Source of the DNA: Blastococcus sp. TF02A-26
GTDB taxonomy: Bacteria > Actinomycetota > Actinomycetes > Mycobacteriales > Geodermatophilaceae
DNA length: 64,000 nucleotides
Assembly: GCF_003319125.1 (NCBI RefSeq)
Contig: NZ_QOHG01000005.1
Span: 1 to 64,000, forward strand
Direction of reading: 5' to 3'
This document shows positions 36,761 to 45,048 of the stretch, piece by piece; the first letter of the stretch is position 1; every line of letters begins with the position of its first letter. The position numbers and the translations under genes are program-made. Under the pieces are notes generated by a model that was not told the DNA's origin, did not search any database, and worked only from the letters and a program-made list of their open reading frames with translations.

Positions 36761-38262
36761 CACGACCCAGCCAGGACGTCGTCGACCGCGCCGGTCAGCG
36801 TCTGCGCCACGTGCGCCGCGGACGCCACCTCCGACCGCCGAGTCACCGGCGTCGGGACCATGATCCCGACGGCGCCGGCGGCCTCGGCGGCCTCGACGTC
36901 GGCGGCGATGTCGCCGATCACGACGCAGCGCGCGGGATCGACGCCCACTTCGGCGCAGGCGGTCTCGACCATGCCGGGGGCGGGCTTGCGGCAGGCGCAG
37001 CCGTCCTCGGGCCCGTGCGGGCAGTACTGGAGCGTGTCGAAGGGGCCGAGGAGCTCCTCGAGCCGGGCCATGCACGCGTCGACCTGCTCCCGCGTGATCA
37101 GCCCCCGGGCGACGCCGGACTGGTTGCTCACAACGCCGATCCGCACGCCGCGGGCGCGGAGCGCGTCGAGGGCCGCGCGGGCACCGGGCACCGGCGTCAC
37201 CAACGCCGGGTCGCCGTTGTACGGGTAGTCGCGGACCAGCGTGCCGTCGCGGTCGAACAGGACGAGGTCGGGCAGGCCCCGCCAGCGGGTCACCCGGCGG
37301 TGCCGGACGACGCCGCGGAGGAAGTGCCAGGCGGCCAACGGCGGGATGACGGCGCTGGTGGCGAGCATCGTCGTCACCTCGGCACGGTCACGCGGACCGG
37401 GCCCGATGCGCGCCCAGGCGAACTCCGCGGTGCCGGCGGCCCAGGCCAGCGCCGCGGCCGCGGCGGCCCGGGGCCGGCGGGCGGCGGCGAGGCCGACGGC
37501 CACCACCGCGGCCGCGCTCACGGCCAGGTGCTGCGGACGGCGGCCGAGCGGGGCGTCGGCCCGGTGCGGCTCGCGCCAGTCCGGGCCGTGCAGGCGGCGC
37601 ATGAGGACGTCGTCGGCGTTGCCGGCCTGCACCCGGACGCTGACCCAGCGGTCGGTCGGCCGCACCGGGTGGGTGATCCACCGCTGGCCGCGGACGAGCC
37701 GGGCGCCGGTGTCCATGACGCGCAGGGCGAGGTCGGAGTCCTCCCGGAACGCCCGGGGGAAGCGCTCGTCGAACCCGCCGACCGCGGCCAGCGCGCTCCG
37801 GCGGTAGGCGAGGTCGGCGGTGATCCAGGCGCTGGTCGCCAGCCCGGCCGTGCCTCGCTCCCAGTCGGTGGGGCGCCGGTCCTCGGGCAGCGGGACCCGC
37901 ACCCGCCCCTGGCTGCCGGCGACGTCGGCCGGCAGGTCGGCCAGGTCGGCGGCCAGGCACCGGTACCAGTCGGCGTCGGGGACGACGTCGTCGTCGAGGA
38001 AGGCGATCCACTCGGTGCGGGCCACCCGCCAGCCGAGGTTGCGCGCCCGGGCGGGCCCGCCACCACCGGTGCGGACGACGCGGACCGGCGGCAGCCCCGG
38101 CCGCTCGGGTCGCAGCGGCTCCCCCGTGGGGCGGTCGTCGACCAGCACGATCTCGGCCGGGCGGTCGCCGGGGGCGGCGGCCAGGGCGTCGAGCAGCGCG
38201 TCCAGCGACGGTCGGCCGATCGTCGGCACGACCACCGAGACGCGCGCGAGTACACCCTCCAC
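36757..38262 (-). CDS. fusion of family 2 glycosyltransferase and GmhB-type heptose-1,7-bisphosphate phosphatase
   Basis: 501 residues. Residues 1-~240 form a GT2 domain (VSVVVPTIGRPS, donor motif LDDDV at 89-93, 'GGFDERFPRAFREDSDLALR'). A hydrophobic linker (~245-315) may associate with the membrane. Residues 332-~495 are a HAD phosphatase: DRDGT at 337-341, SNQSG at 379-383, GD at 450-451. A GmhB-type zinc loop has C414, H416, C422 and C424. The HAD half would make heptose-1-phosphate for HldE. GTG start; first gene of the operon. Confidence 0.9.
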   Translation of the reverse strand: MEGVLARVSVVVPTIGRPSLDALLDALAAAPGDRPAEIVLVDDRPTGEPLRPERPGLPPVRVVRTGGGGPARARNLGWRVARTEWIAFLDDDVVPDADWYRCLAADLADLPADVAGSQGRVRVPLPEDRRPTDWERGTAGLATSAWITADLAYRRSALAAVGGFDERFPRAFREDSDLALRVMDTGARLVRGQRWITHPVRPTDRWVSVRVQAGNADDVLMRRLHGPDWREPHRADAPLGRRPQHLAVSAAAVVAVGLAAARRPRAAAAAALAWAAGTAEFAWARIGPGPRDRAEVTTMLATSAVIPPLAAWHFLRGVVRHRRVTRWRGLPDLVLFDRDGTLVRDYPYNGDPALVTPVPGARAALDALRARGVRIGVVSNQSGVARGLITREQVDACMARLEELLGPFDTLQYCPHGPEDGCACRKPAPGMVETACAEVGVDPARCVVIGDIAADVEAAEAAGAVGIMVPTPVTRRSEVASAAHVAQTLTGAVDDVLAGSW

Positions 38263-38343
38263 GGGATGCGTCGTGCCCTACCGACCGGTGTCGAAACACT
38301 ACGGGCTTGAAGCTTTGCCTCCCGTCCACCCGACCGGGGGGAC

Positions 38344-38389
38344 TCTCGCGCGCGAAGTGCTCTCCGTCGGCGAACGTCTCGCGCGCGAA
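38344..38389. promoter_or_regulatory. two identical 13-bp sites, 33 bp apart, upstream of the heptose operon
   Basis: TCTCGCGCGCGAA occurs at 38344-38356 and again at 38377-38389. Each contains the palindrome TCGCGCGCGA. The 33-bp spacing is about three helical turns, so both face the same side. They lie between the marR stop and the GT2-GmhB start, in the likely promoter region of the heptose operon. Confidence 0.5.
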
Positions 38390-38396
38390 AGGCTCC

Positions 38397-38891
38397 TCAG
38401 CGGCGGGCGCGGGCGGCCGCGGAGACCCGGGCGAGCGCGTCGGTGACCACCGGAGCGTCGTCCCCCAGCCGGACCAGCAGGTGCGCCACGAGGTCGTCGT
38501 GGGTGACCGCCGCCTCGCGCACCTTCGCCCGTCCGGTGTCGGTGAGCCGGGCGTGCAGCAGCCGGCGGTCGTCGGCGGCCCGCTCCCGGACGACGAGGCC
38601 GACCGCGACGAGCCGGCTCACGGTGCTGGTCACGCCGGCCCGGGAGAGGCCGAGCGCCTCGGCGACCTCACCCATGCTGGCGCGCTCCCCGGGGGCCTCG
38701 GCGATCCGCCGCAGCGCCTCGAAGCCGGTCAGCGAGATGTCGTGCTGGCGGTGCAGGGCGGAGTCGACCCGACGGGTGATCCGGTCGTGCACCTGCACGA
38801 TCCGCAACCAGGTCTCCTCCGGCCGCGGCAGCGCTCCGGCGAGGTCGGGGACGTCGGGGACGGCAGGCGCCAGGGCCTTGTCCGGGGGCAC
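38397..38891 (-). CDS. MarR-family transcriptional regulator
   Basis: 164 residues. The winged helix is 'ISLTGFEALRRIAEAPGERASMGEVAEALGLSRAGVTSTVSRLVAVGLVVRERAADDRRLLHARLT', with the MarR wing DDRR. Flanking helices form the dimer. MarR proteins usually repress a neighbouring gene and release DNA on binding a phenolic or other ligand. GTG 38891 is the only plausible start. It lies upstream of, and in the same direction as, the heptose operon. The twin 13-bp sites follow its stop. Confidence 0.87.
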   Translation of the reverse strand: MPPDKALAPAVPDVPDLAGALPRPEETWLRIVQVHDRITRRVDSALHRQHDISLTGFEALRRIAEAPGERASMGEVAEALGLSRAGVTSTVSRLVAVGLVVRERAADDRRLLHARLTDTGRAKVREAAVTHDDLVAHLLVRLGDDAPVVTDALARVSAAARARR

Positions 38892-38916
38892 CGGTCCATC
38901 GTGACCGACGACGGCC

Positions 38917-39867
38917 TCACGCGCTCCCGGACGGCGGGCGGGCGGCACGGCGGCGCAGCGCCGACAGCGCGAGCCCCCCGGCGGCGGCGACCACCGCCAC
39001 CCCGGCGACGGCGAGCGGCCAGACGGCGTCCCCACCGCGGTCGGCCGGGGAGCCGGCCCCCGCGATCCGGAGCTCGACGGCGACGGTGGTCTCGGTGACG
39101 GCGCCGACGACCACCAGGCTCGTGGACCCGGCCCGCGCACCGGCCGGGATGGTCACCTCCGTGACGACCAGCCCGTCGATGTCGGCGACCGAGCTCCCCA
39201 GCGCCGTCCCGTCGGCCAGCCGCAGGACGACGTCCTCACCGGCGGCGAACCCGGAGGCGGTCACGGTGACCACCTCCCCCGCGGCGACGCCGGGCGAGCT
39301 CCCGGACGACGCCGCGACCGAGATGGCCGGTCGGGTCGGCGCGTCGGGGCCGGGGAGCACCCCGCCGGGCGGGACGTCGTCGGTCCCGGCACCGGAGGAG
39401 CCCACCGCCGGCGGCACCGTGGCAGCGGCGGTCGGCGGCGCGATGGCGGCGCAGTCCTCCTCCGCCGGCCGGGTGAACTCGTAGCCCTCGAGCTCGTCGA
39501 CGGCGGTGGCACCGGAGCCGTCCAGGGCGGTGAACAGCACGCGGGAGTCGATCCGCTCGCCCCAGGCGACGTCCCCGGTGGTCAGCCGGACCGTCTGCCC
39601 CGGCTCGACCCGGGCGCGGTCCTCACCCCCGGGGGCGCGGGTCGTGGCGAGGACGACCTCGTAGGGGACCGTCGCGCCGGTGACCTCCACGGCCACGCCC
39701 CCGGGGCGGCAGCTGGGCCCCTGCGTGACCTGGACGACGGGACGCGTCGGGTCGTCGACGGCGAGCGCGGGGCCCGCGGTCGCGGACCCCAGAGTGATGA
39801 GCCCGCCCACGAGGACGCCGAGCACGGCGGACCTGCGGACGACCCTCGGCGACGCACCGGACGGCAC
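38917..39867 (-). CDS. secreted, C-terminally membrane-anchored hypothetical protein
   Basis: 316 residues from GTG 39867 (GAGGGGG upstream). A signal peptide ('VLGVLVGGLITLGSATAGPALA', about 13-34) precedes two beta-rich segments separated by a Thr/Pro/Gly linker. The second resembles an IPT/Ig-like domain ('VVTVTASGFAAGEDVVLRLADG'). A C-terminal helix ('WPLAVAGVAVVAAAGGLALSAL') and basic tail anchor it. No LPXTG motif is visible, so it is not an obvious sortase substrate. Function is unknown; it may be an envelope protein. Confidence 0.75.
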   Translation of the reverse strand: MPSGASPRVVRRSAVLGVLVGGLITLGSATAGPALAVDDPTRPVVQVTQGPSCRPGGVAVEVTGATVPYEVVLATTRAPGGEDRARVEPGQTVRLTTGDVAWGERIDSRVLFTALDGSGATAVDELEGYEFTRPAEEDCAAIAPPTAAATVPPAVGSSGAGTDDVPPGGVLPGPDAPTRPAISVAASSGSSPGVAAGEVVTVTASGFAAGEDVVLRLADGTALGSSVADIDGLVVTEVTIPAGARAGSTSLVVVGAVTETTVAVELRIAGAGSPADRGGDAVWPLAVAGVAVVAAAGGLALSALRRRAARPPSGSA

Positions 39868-39991
39868 GCAGTTCCCCCTCGAGCAGTCGTACTGCCGGTG
39901 ACGAACGGACGTCGGCACGTCGGCCCGCTCATGATGGCTGCTGTGAGGGCCTCCGGACGGTCTGTCACTGACGCTTCTGGCGTGTCGACCC

Positions 39992-40065
39992 GGCGTGTCG
40001 GCAGAAAGTGAGCGGAGTCGCTCGATGACGGGTTCCGCACTCGAGCGACTCCGACGGGACACGCC
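39992..40065. other. bipartite long hairpin in the divergent region 39868-40250
   Basis: Outer arms GGCGTGTC (39992-39999) and GACACGCC (40058-40065) and inner arms GGAGTCGCTCGA (40014-40025) and TCGAGCGACTCC (40041-40052) are all perfect. A third small hairpin GGGGG-TTGA-CCCCC follows at about 40070. The remainder of the 380-base region shows no gene. It could be a leader RNA structure or a double operator. Confidence 0.5.
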
Positions 40066-40250
40066 GGTCGGGGGTTGACCCCCCGCTGTCGGCTGGGTCA
40101 CAGTTGGTGCGGGCGGGGGAAGCCGGGAAACCACTGGCCATCCACCGCTGGATGGACCGACCAACGCGGCCAGACCGCCAGAGCCGGCCCCCCGCCCCAC
40201 ATCCTCCTCGGCGCCCTGCACGGGTCCCCGCGCAGGCGCAGGATGGAGCC

Positions 40251-41720
40251 GTGACCAGCACCGCGACGATCTCCGGACTCAGCCGCCCCGTCCCCACCGA
40301 CCTGTTCGTCGGCGGCGCCTGGCGGGCGGGCAGCGGCGGGGCGACGTTCGAGGTCCGCGACCCGGCGGATGCCTCCGTCCTCGCCCGCGTCGCCGACGCC
40401 ACGGCCGACGACGCCCGGGCCGCCATGGACGCCGCCGAGGCCGCCGCACCCGCCTGGGCCGCCACCCCGCCGCGGGAGCGGGGCGAGATCCTGCGCCGCA
40501 CCTTCGAGGCCATGACCGGGCCGCGCGCCGACGACCTGGCCCTGCTCATGGTCCGGGAGAACGGCAAGACCCTCACCGACGCCCGGGGCGAGCTGACCTA
40601 CGCCGCCGAGTTCTTCCGCTGGTTCAGCGAGGAGGCCGTGCGCATCGACGGCGACTACCGCGTCGCCCCCGCCGGCGGCACCCGCACCGTCGTCGTCCGC
40701 CAGCCGGTGGGCATCTCGCTGGCGATCACCCCGTGGAACTTCCCGGCGGCCATGCTGACCCGCAAGCTCGGCCCGGCATTCGCCGCCGGCTGCCCCGTGG
40801 TGGTCAAGCCGGCGTCGGAGACGCCGCTGACCGCGCTGCTGCTCGCCGAGCTGCTGGCCGACGCCGGCCTGCCCGAGGGTGTGCTCAGCGTGCTGCCCAC
40901 GACCAGCGCCAAGGACGTCGCCGGCACCGCGATGGCCGACCCGCGGCTGCGCAAGGTCAGCTTCACCGGCTCCACCGAGGTCGGTCGGGGACTGCTGAAG
41001 CAGGCCGCCGACCAGGTGCTGGTCAGCTCGATGGAGCTCGGCGGGAACGCGCCGTTCATCGTCTGCGCCGACGCCGACCTGGACGCGGCGGTCGAGGGCG
41101 CGATGGTCGCCAAGCTGCGCAACGGTGGCGAGGCGTGCACCGCGGCCAACCGCTTCTACGTCGAGGACGCCGTCGCCGACGAGTTCGCCCGCAGGCTCGC
41201 CGAGCGGATGGGCACCCTCACCCTCGGCCGGGGCGACGACGAGGGCGTCGGGCTCGGCCCCCTGGTCAACGAGGACACCGTCGGCAAGGTGGAGCGGATC
41301 GTGCGGGAGACCGTCGACGCCGGAGCGCGGGTGGTCATCGGCGGCGAGCGGCCCGAGGGGCCCGGGTACTTCTATCCGCCGACCGTCCTGGTCGACGTCC
41401 CGGCCGGCTCACCCGCGACCGACGAGGAGATCTTCGGTCCGGTCGCGCCGATCGTGCGGTTCAGCTCGGACGAGGAGGTGCTCGCCCTGGCCAACGGCAC
41501 GGAGTTCGGGCTGGTCTCCTACGTCTTCACCGGCGACCTGGCCCGCGGGCTGCGGCTGGCCGAGTCGCTGGAGTCGGGCATGGTCGGGCTGAACCGCGGC
41601 GTCGTCAGCGACCCGGCTGCGCCCTTCGGCGGGGTCAAGCAGAGCGGCTTCGGCCGCGAGGGCGGGCACGAGGGGCTGGCCGAGTACCTCCAGACGAAGT
41701 ACATCTCCTTCCCGCTCTGA
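40251..41720 (+). CDS. aldehyde dehydrogenase, succinate-semialdehyde dehydrogenase type
   Basis: 489 residues. 'VGGAWRAGSGG' starts the fold. Coenzyme motifs are 'TPWNFPAAMLTRKLGPAFAAGCPVVVKPAS' and FTGSTEVG. The catalytic Glu is in ELGGNAPFIV and the catalytic Cys in GEACTAANR (about 293). The C-terminal 'PFGGVKQSGFGREGGHEGLAEYLQTKYI' is typical of GabD/SSADH-like members. It oxidises an aldehyde with NAD(P)+; succinate semialdehyde is the family's usual substrate. GTG start with GGAG upstream. It stands alone, diverging from the secreted protein gene. Confidence 0.88.
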   Translation: MTSTATISGLSRPVPTDLFVGGAWRAGSGGATFEVRDPADASVLARVADATADDARAAMDAAEAAAPAWAATPPRERGEILRRTFEAMTGPRADDLALLMVRENGKTLTDARGELTYAAEFFRWFSEEAVRIDGDYRVAPAGGTRTVVVRQPVGISLAITPWNFPAAMLTRKLGPAFAAGCPVVVKPASETPLTALLLAELLADAGLPEGVLSVLPTTSAKDVAGTAMADPRLRKVSFTGSTEVGRGLLKQAADQVLVSSMELGGNAPFIVCADADLDAAVEGAMVAKLRNGGEACTAANRFYVEDAVADEFARRLAERMGTLTLGRGDDEGVGLGPLVNEDTVGKVERIVRETVDAGARVVIGGERPEGPGYFYPPTVLVDVPAGSPATDEEIFGPVAPIVRFSSDEEVLALANGTEFGLVSYVFTGDLARGLRLAESLESGMVGLNRGVVSDPAAPFGGVKQSGFGREGGHEGLAEYLQTKYISFPL

Positions 41721-41730
41721 CCCGCGGGGG

Positions 41731-42939
41731 CTACCCCGCGGCGGTCGGGGGGCGCTCGTCGGCGGCCGGACCGCCGTCGCCACCGGGCGACGCGGCGCCC
41801 TGGAGCGGGGCGATGGCCATGACGTCGATCGGCGGTCCGGCCTCCGCGAGCGTCTCCTCGGGGGAGCGCCGGGGCCGGTAGACGACGGTGGAGACGAAGA
41901 CGAACCGGGCGAGGAAGGCCACTCCGAGCGTCAGCCCCTGCGCGAGGACCGACGGCACGTTCATGGCCTCGACCAGGAAGGCGAGGACCGGCAGCCGGAC
42001 CAGCGTGTCCAGGTTGTTGTAGAGCAGCGAGTGCACGAACCGCAGCCACCGCGGGTGCCGGTTGTCCTTGAGGTCGCCGAAGACGAAGCGCTCCTGCAGC
42101 ACGAAGTTGTGCGCGATCGCGATCTCGGTCGCGATGACCGCCGCCGGCAGGTAGTGCAGGCCCGTCTCGCGCAGCAGCAGCCACATGATGAGCAGGTTCA
42201 CGATGGTGCCCAGCGCACCGACGGCGGCGAAGCGGGACATCTTGCCCATCCGCAGCGCGGCCATCTGGTACAGGAACTGGGCGCCGTTGCGCCACGAGGC
42301 CTTGCTCTCGCCGTCGTGCCGCTCGCCGAAGGCGAAGGGGATCTCGGCGACGGCGAGGTCGTGGCGGGCGAGGATCTCGAGCAGGATCTTGAACCCGCGC
42401 GGGCGCAGCCGGTCGAGGTGCACCGCGCTGCGCCGGACGCAGAAGAAGCCGGTCATCGGGTCGGTGCAGACCCGCCCGACCCGGCGCGGGAAGCAGGAAC
42501 GCGCCAGCAGCGTCGACCCGCTGGAGACCGCGCGGCGCCACGAGGAGGACAACCCCGACGAGTCGCCGGCCCCGCAGTAGCGGCTGGCCACGACCATGTC
42601 GACGGGGTCGGCGTCGTCGCGCAGCAGCGGCACCAGCTCCGGCGGGTGCTGCAGGTCGCCGTCCATGACGACGACGTACTCGCCGCGCGCGGTCGCGATC
42701 CCGGCCGCGACGGCGCCGGCCAGCCCGCCCTCCTGCTGGTCGCGCTCGCGGTGCATGAGCCGCACCGGCAGCGTGCTGGTGCGCGCGACCTCGCGGACGA
42801 CGTCGGCGGTGTCGTCGGAGGAGTCGTCGACGAACAGGATCTCGGCGTCGCGCCCGGCCAGCGCCTCGTCCAGCCGCCGCACGAGCTCCGGGACGTTGCC
42901 CCGCTCGTTGAACGTCGGCACCACGACGGTCAGGTCCAC
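41731..42939 (-). CDS. GT2 (polyprenyl-phosphate mannosyltransferase-like) fused to GtrA
   Basis: 402 residues. The GT2 half (1-~230) has 'LTVVVPTFNERGNVPELVRRLDEAL', donor motif DGDLQHPP and 'TDPMTGFFCVRRSAV', as in DPM1-like enzymes that charge a polyprenyl-phosphate with a sugar. The C-terminal half (~245-370) has four helices of a GtrA domain, which is thought to flip the lipid-linked sugar. GTG 42939 has GGAGG upstream. It probably supplies lipid-linked sugar for extracytoplasmic glycosylation. Tail is Pro/Gly-rich. Confidence 0.88.
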   Translation of the reverse strand: MDLTVVVPTFNERGNVPELVRRLDEALAGRDAEILFVDDSSDDTADVVREVARTSTLPVRLMHRERDQQEGGLAGAVAAGIATARGEYVVVMDGDLQHPPELVPLLRDDADPVDMVVASRYCGAGDSSGLSSSWRRAVSSGSTLLARSCFPRRVGRVCTDPMTGFFCVRRSAVHLDRLRPRGFKILLEILARHDLAVAEIPFAFGERHDGESKASWRNGAQFLYQMAALRMGKMSRFAAVGALGTIVNLLIMWLLLRETGLHYLPAAVIATEIAIAHNFVLQERFVFGDLKDNRHPRWLRFVHSLLYNNLDTLVRLPVLAFLVEAMNVPSVLAQGLTLGVAFLARFVFVSTVVYRPRRSPEETLAEAGPPIDVMAIAPLQGAASPGGDGGPAADERPPTAAG

Positions 42940-43090
42940 GTGCGATGCCTCCAGCGGTCGGGCCGGTCGGGTGGGCCGGACCGGGGGATGACCCCACGAG
43001 GGTGCCACGCCGCGGGCGTCGTCCGCCGGACGGCCCGGTCCGGGCTCCGGCCCGCACCCCTCCTGTCCCACCCGCACCACCCCGCAGGCC

Positions 43091-44326
43091 TCAGCCGCGG
43101 GCGGCCGGGCGCTCCAGCAGCCAGGAGGCCGCCAGACCCGCGACCAGGCCCCAGAAGGCGGAGCCGATGTTGAGCACCGTGACGTCGGAGACGGTCACCA
43201 CGAAGGTGATGAGCGCACCGAACGTCCGGTCGCCCCCGAAGGCGGTGACGAACGAGGTCTGCAGCACCCGGAGCATCGCCAGCCCGCCGAGGACGGCGAC
43301 GAACGCGGCGGGCGTGCCGAGCATCAGCCCGGTGAACAACGGCGCGAACACCCCGAAGACGATCGCCAGCAGGCCGCACAGCACACCCGCGGTGTACTGC
43401 CGGGACCGCTCGCCGGAGGCGGAGAGCAGCGCGTTCGTCGGGCCGGTCAGGCAGGTGGAGACCGTGCCGACCGCGGCGGTCAGCACCGACCAGGCCCCGC
43501 AGGCGACGGTGACCGCGGTGACCGGTGGGTCGTGCCGGGCCGCTCGGAGGACGGCCACACCCTGCCCGTTCTGGACGACGAGCACGGTGATCGCCAGCGG
43601 CACGACGAGCTCGAGCATCGCCTGCAGCGACCAGGCGGGAGCGGTGAACACCGGCGCGGCGAGGACGCCGTCGGCCGTGCCGGGGTCGAACCGGCCCGAC
43701 ACCGCGACGGCCACCGCCCCGACGACCAGGGCGCCGAGCACCGGCGGCACCCGGGCGCCCAGGGCCGGCACCGCGCTCAGCGCCAGGAAGACGACGACCA
43801 TGGGGGCGGCCACCGCGACGTCGTCCTCCAGGGCGCGGACGAGGTCGACCCCGAAGCGCAGGAAGACCCCGGCGACCATCGCCATGACGATCGGCATGGG
43901 GACGACGGCCATGACGCGGCGCACCAGCCCGGTGAGGCCCAGCACCGCGATGAGCAGACCGGTCACCACGAAGGTGCCGACCACCTCGGGCCAGCTGAGG
44001 TGACCCAGCGCCGGCCCGACCAGCACCGTGCCGGGGATGGTCCAGAAGAAGGCGAGCGGCTGGCGGTACAGCCAGGAGGAGAGCACCGTCAGGACGCCGT
44101 TGAGGAAGAAGGCGCCGAACACCCAGCTGGCGATCTGCGCCTGGGTCAGCCCGCCCTGCTCCCCCACCGCGAGGATCACCGCGACCGGACCGGTGGCCGC
44201 GAAGACGAAGCCGACGAGCGCGTTGCCCGCGTAGAGCGGACCGGCGTCGCGCAGCACCCGGCCGGGGCCGGGCAGTGGGCGCGCCGGGCGCTCGATCAGC
44301 CGCTCGGCGGCACCGCTGTCGCGCAT
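43091..44326 (-). CDS. BenE-type benzoate/H+ symporter family protein
   Basis: 411 residues with about twelve helices. 'FVFAATGPVAVILAVGEQGGLTQAQIASWVFGAFF' and 'PLAFFWTIPGTVLVGPALGHLSWPEVVG' are the BenE family blocks, and 'CLTGPTNALL' lies in a conserved loop. The family imports benzoate or similar aromatic acids. It diverges from a MarR gene over 110 bases that contain a CTCAGTGCCAAG site. It forms the left edge of the catabolic island. Confidence 0.87.
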   Translation of the reverse strand: MRDSGAAERLIERPARPLPGPGRVLRDAGPLYAGNALVGFVFAATGPVAVILAVGEQGGLTQAQIASWVFGAFFLNGVLTVLSSWLYRQPLAFFWTIPGTVLVGPALGHLSWPEVVGTFVVTGLLIAVLGLTGLVRRVMAVVPMPIVMAMVAGVFLRFGVDLVRALEDDVAVAAPMVVVFLALSAVPALGARVPPVLGALVVGAVAVAVSGRFDPGTADGVLAAPVFTAPAWSLQAMLELVVPLAITVLVVQNGQGVAVLRAARHDPPVTAVTVACGAWSVLTAAVGTVSTCLTGPTNALLSASGERSRQYTAGVLCGLLAIVFGVFAPLFTGLMLGTPAAFVAVLGGLAMLRVLQTSFVTAFGGDRTFGALITFVVTVSDVTVLNIGSAFWGLVAGLAASWLLERPAARG

Positions 44327-44382
44327 GGCCTCCCCCGTCGATCCGGCACCATGAGGTCCGGATCACAGAACACGGAAAGATT

Positions 44383-44394
44383 CTCAGTGCCAAG
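44383..44394. promoter_or_regulatory. CTKAGCGCTMAG-like operator (BenE/MarR divergent region)
   Basis: CTCAGTGCCAAG differs by two bases from the site CTGAGCGCCAAG at 58355. It lies 57 bases before the benE start and 43 bases before the marR start, between the two divergent promoters. Confidence 0.5.
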
Positions 44395-44436
44395 ATGTTA
44401 CGGCGCACACACTGCCCGACCGGCACGAGGAGGACC

Positions 44437-45003
44437 ATGACCACGACCGACCCCGTCGGCGCCCGTCCCCGGGACGCCGTCGACGAGATCATCGGGCAGT
44501 GGGGCCGGGTCCGCCCGGACCTCGACGTCTCCGCGATGCAGGTGTTCGGCCGCCTGCACCGCAGCTTCCTGCTGTACCGGTCGGCCATAGGAGAGCGCTT
44601 CACCGACGTCGGGACGACCGAGCCCGGCTTCGACGTCCTCGCGGCGCTGCGCCGGTCGGGCGCCGAGCAGCGGCTCAGCGCCGGTGAGCTGGCCCGGCAG
44701 ACGCTGGTCACCACCGGCGGGCTGACGCTGCGGGTCAAGCGGCTGGAGAAGGACGGCCTGGTCCGGCGCGAGCGCGACCCGGAGGACCACCGGATGGTCT
44801 ACGTGTCGCTGACCGACGCCGGCCGCGAGCTGGTCGACCGGACCGCCGACCTGCACTTCCCCAACATGGCCCGGATGCTCGAGGGGCTCACCGCCGGCGA
44901 GCGCGACGACCTCGCGCGGCTGCTGGGGCGGCTGTTCGACTGCCTGCAGGAGGCCACCCCGGGCCTCGACCTCACCGAGGCCGCGGCCGCCGCCGAGCGC
45001 TGA
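44437..45003 (+). CDS. MarR-family regulator of the catabolic island
   Basis: 188 residues. 'QWGRVRPDLDVSAMQVFGRLHRSFLLYR' is the N-terminal dimer helix, and the winged helix 'LSAGELARQTLVTTGGLTLRVKRLEKDGLVRRERDPEDHRMVYVSLT' ends in the MarR wing. It resembles the incomplete MarR protein at 63687 in the N-terminal RPD-D-x8-FGR pattern. It likely represses benE and perhaps other island promoters. ATG 44437 follows GAGGAGG. Confidence 0.9.
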   Translation: MTTTDPVGARPRDAVDEIIGQWGRVRPDLDVSAMQVFGRLHRSFLLYRSAIGERFTDVGTTEPGFDVLAALRRSGAEQRLSAGELARQTLVTTGGLTLRVKRLEKDGLVRRERDPEDHRMVYVSLTDAGRELVDRTADLHFPNMARMLEGLTAGERDDLARLLGRLFDCLQEATPGLDLTEAAAAAER

Positions 45004-45011
45004 CCGCGGGC

Positions 45012-45042
45012 CCGCCACGATCAGGTCCCCTGATCGTGGCGG
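45012..45042. terminator. bidirectional terminator between marR and the island operon
   Basis: CCGCCACGATCAGG and CCTGATCGTGGCGG are perfectly complementary around a 3-base loop. The hairpin lies between two convergent stop codons. Confidence 0.85.
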
Positions 45043-45048
45043 CGGCGG

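Noticed and set aside
30478-38262. Outer-membrane LPS core locus
   Set aside because: All heptose enzymes are present, but no lipid A, Kdo, Lpt or outer-membrane genes are seen, and the rest of the window is actinobacterial.
39868-40250. c-di-AMP (ydaO) or other known riboswitch before the secreted protein or ALDH
   Set aside because: The hairpins are strong but I could not match the conserved ydaO core or another riboswitch consensus on either strand.
40251-41720. gabD symbol for the aldehyde dehydrogenase
   Set aside because: The family fits succinate-semialdehyde dehydrogenases, but there is no gabT or other GABA gene nearby to support the specific name.
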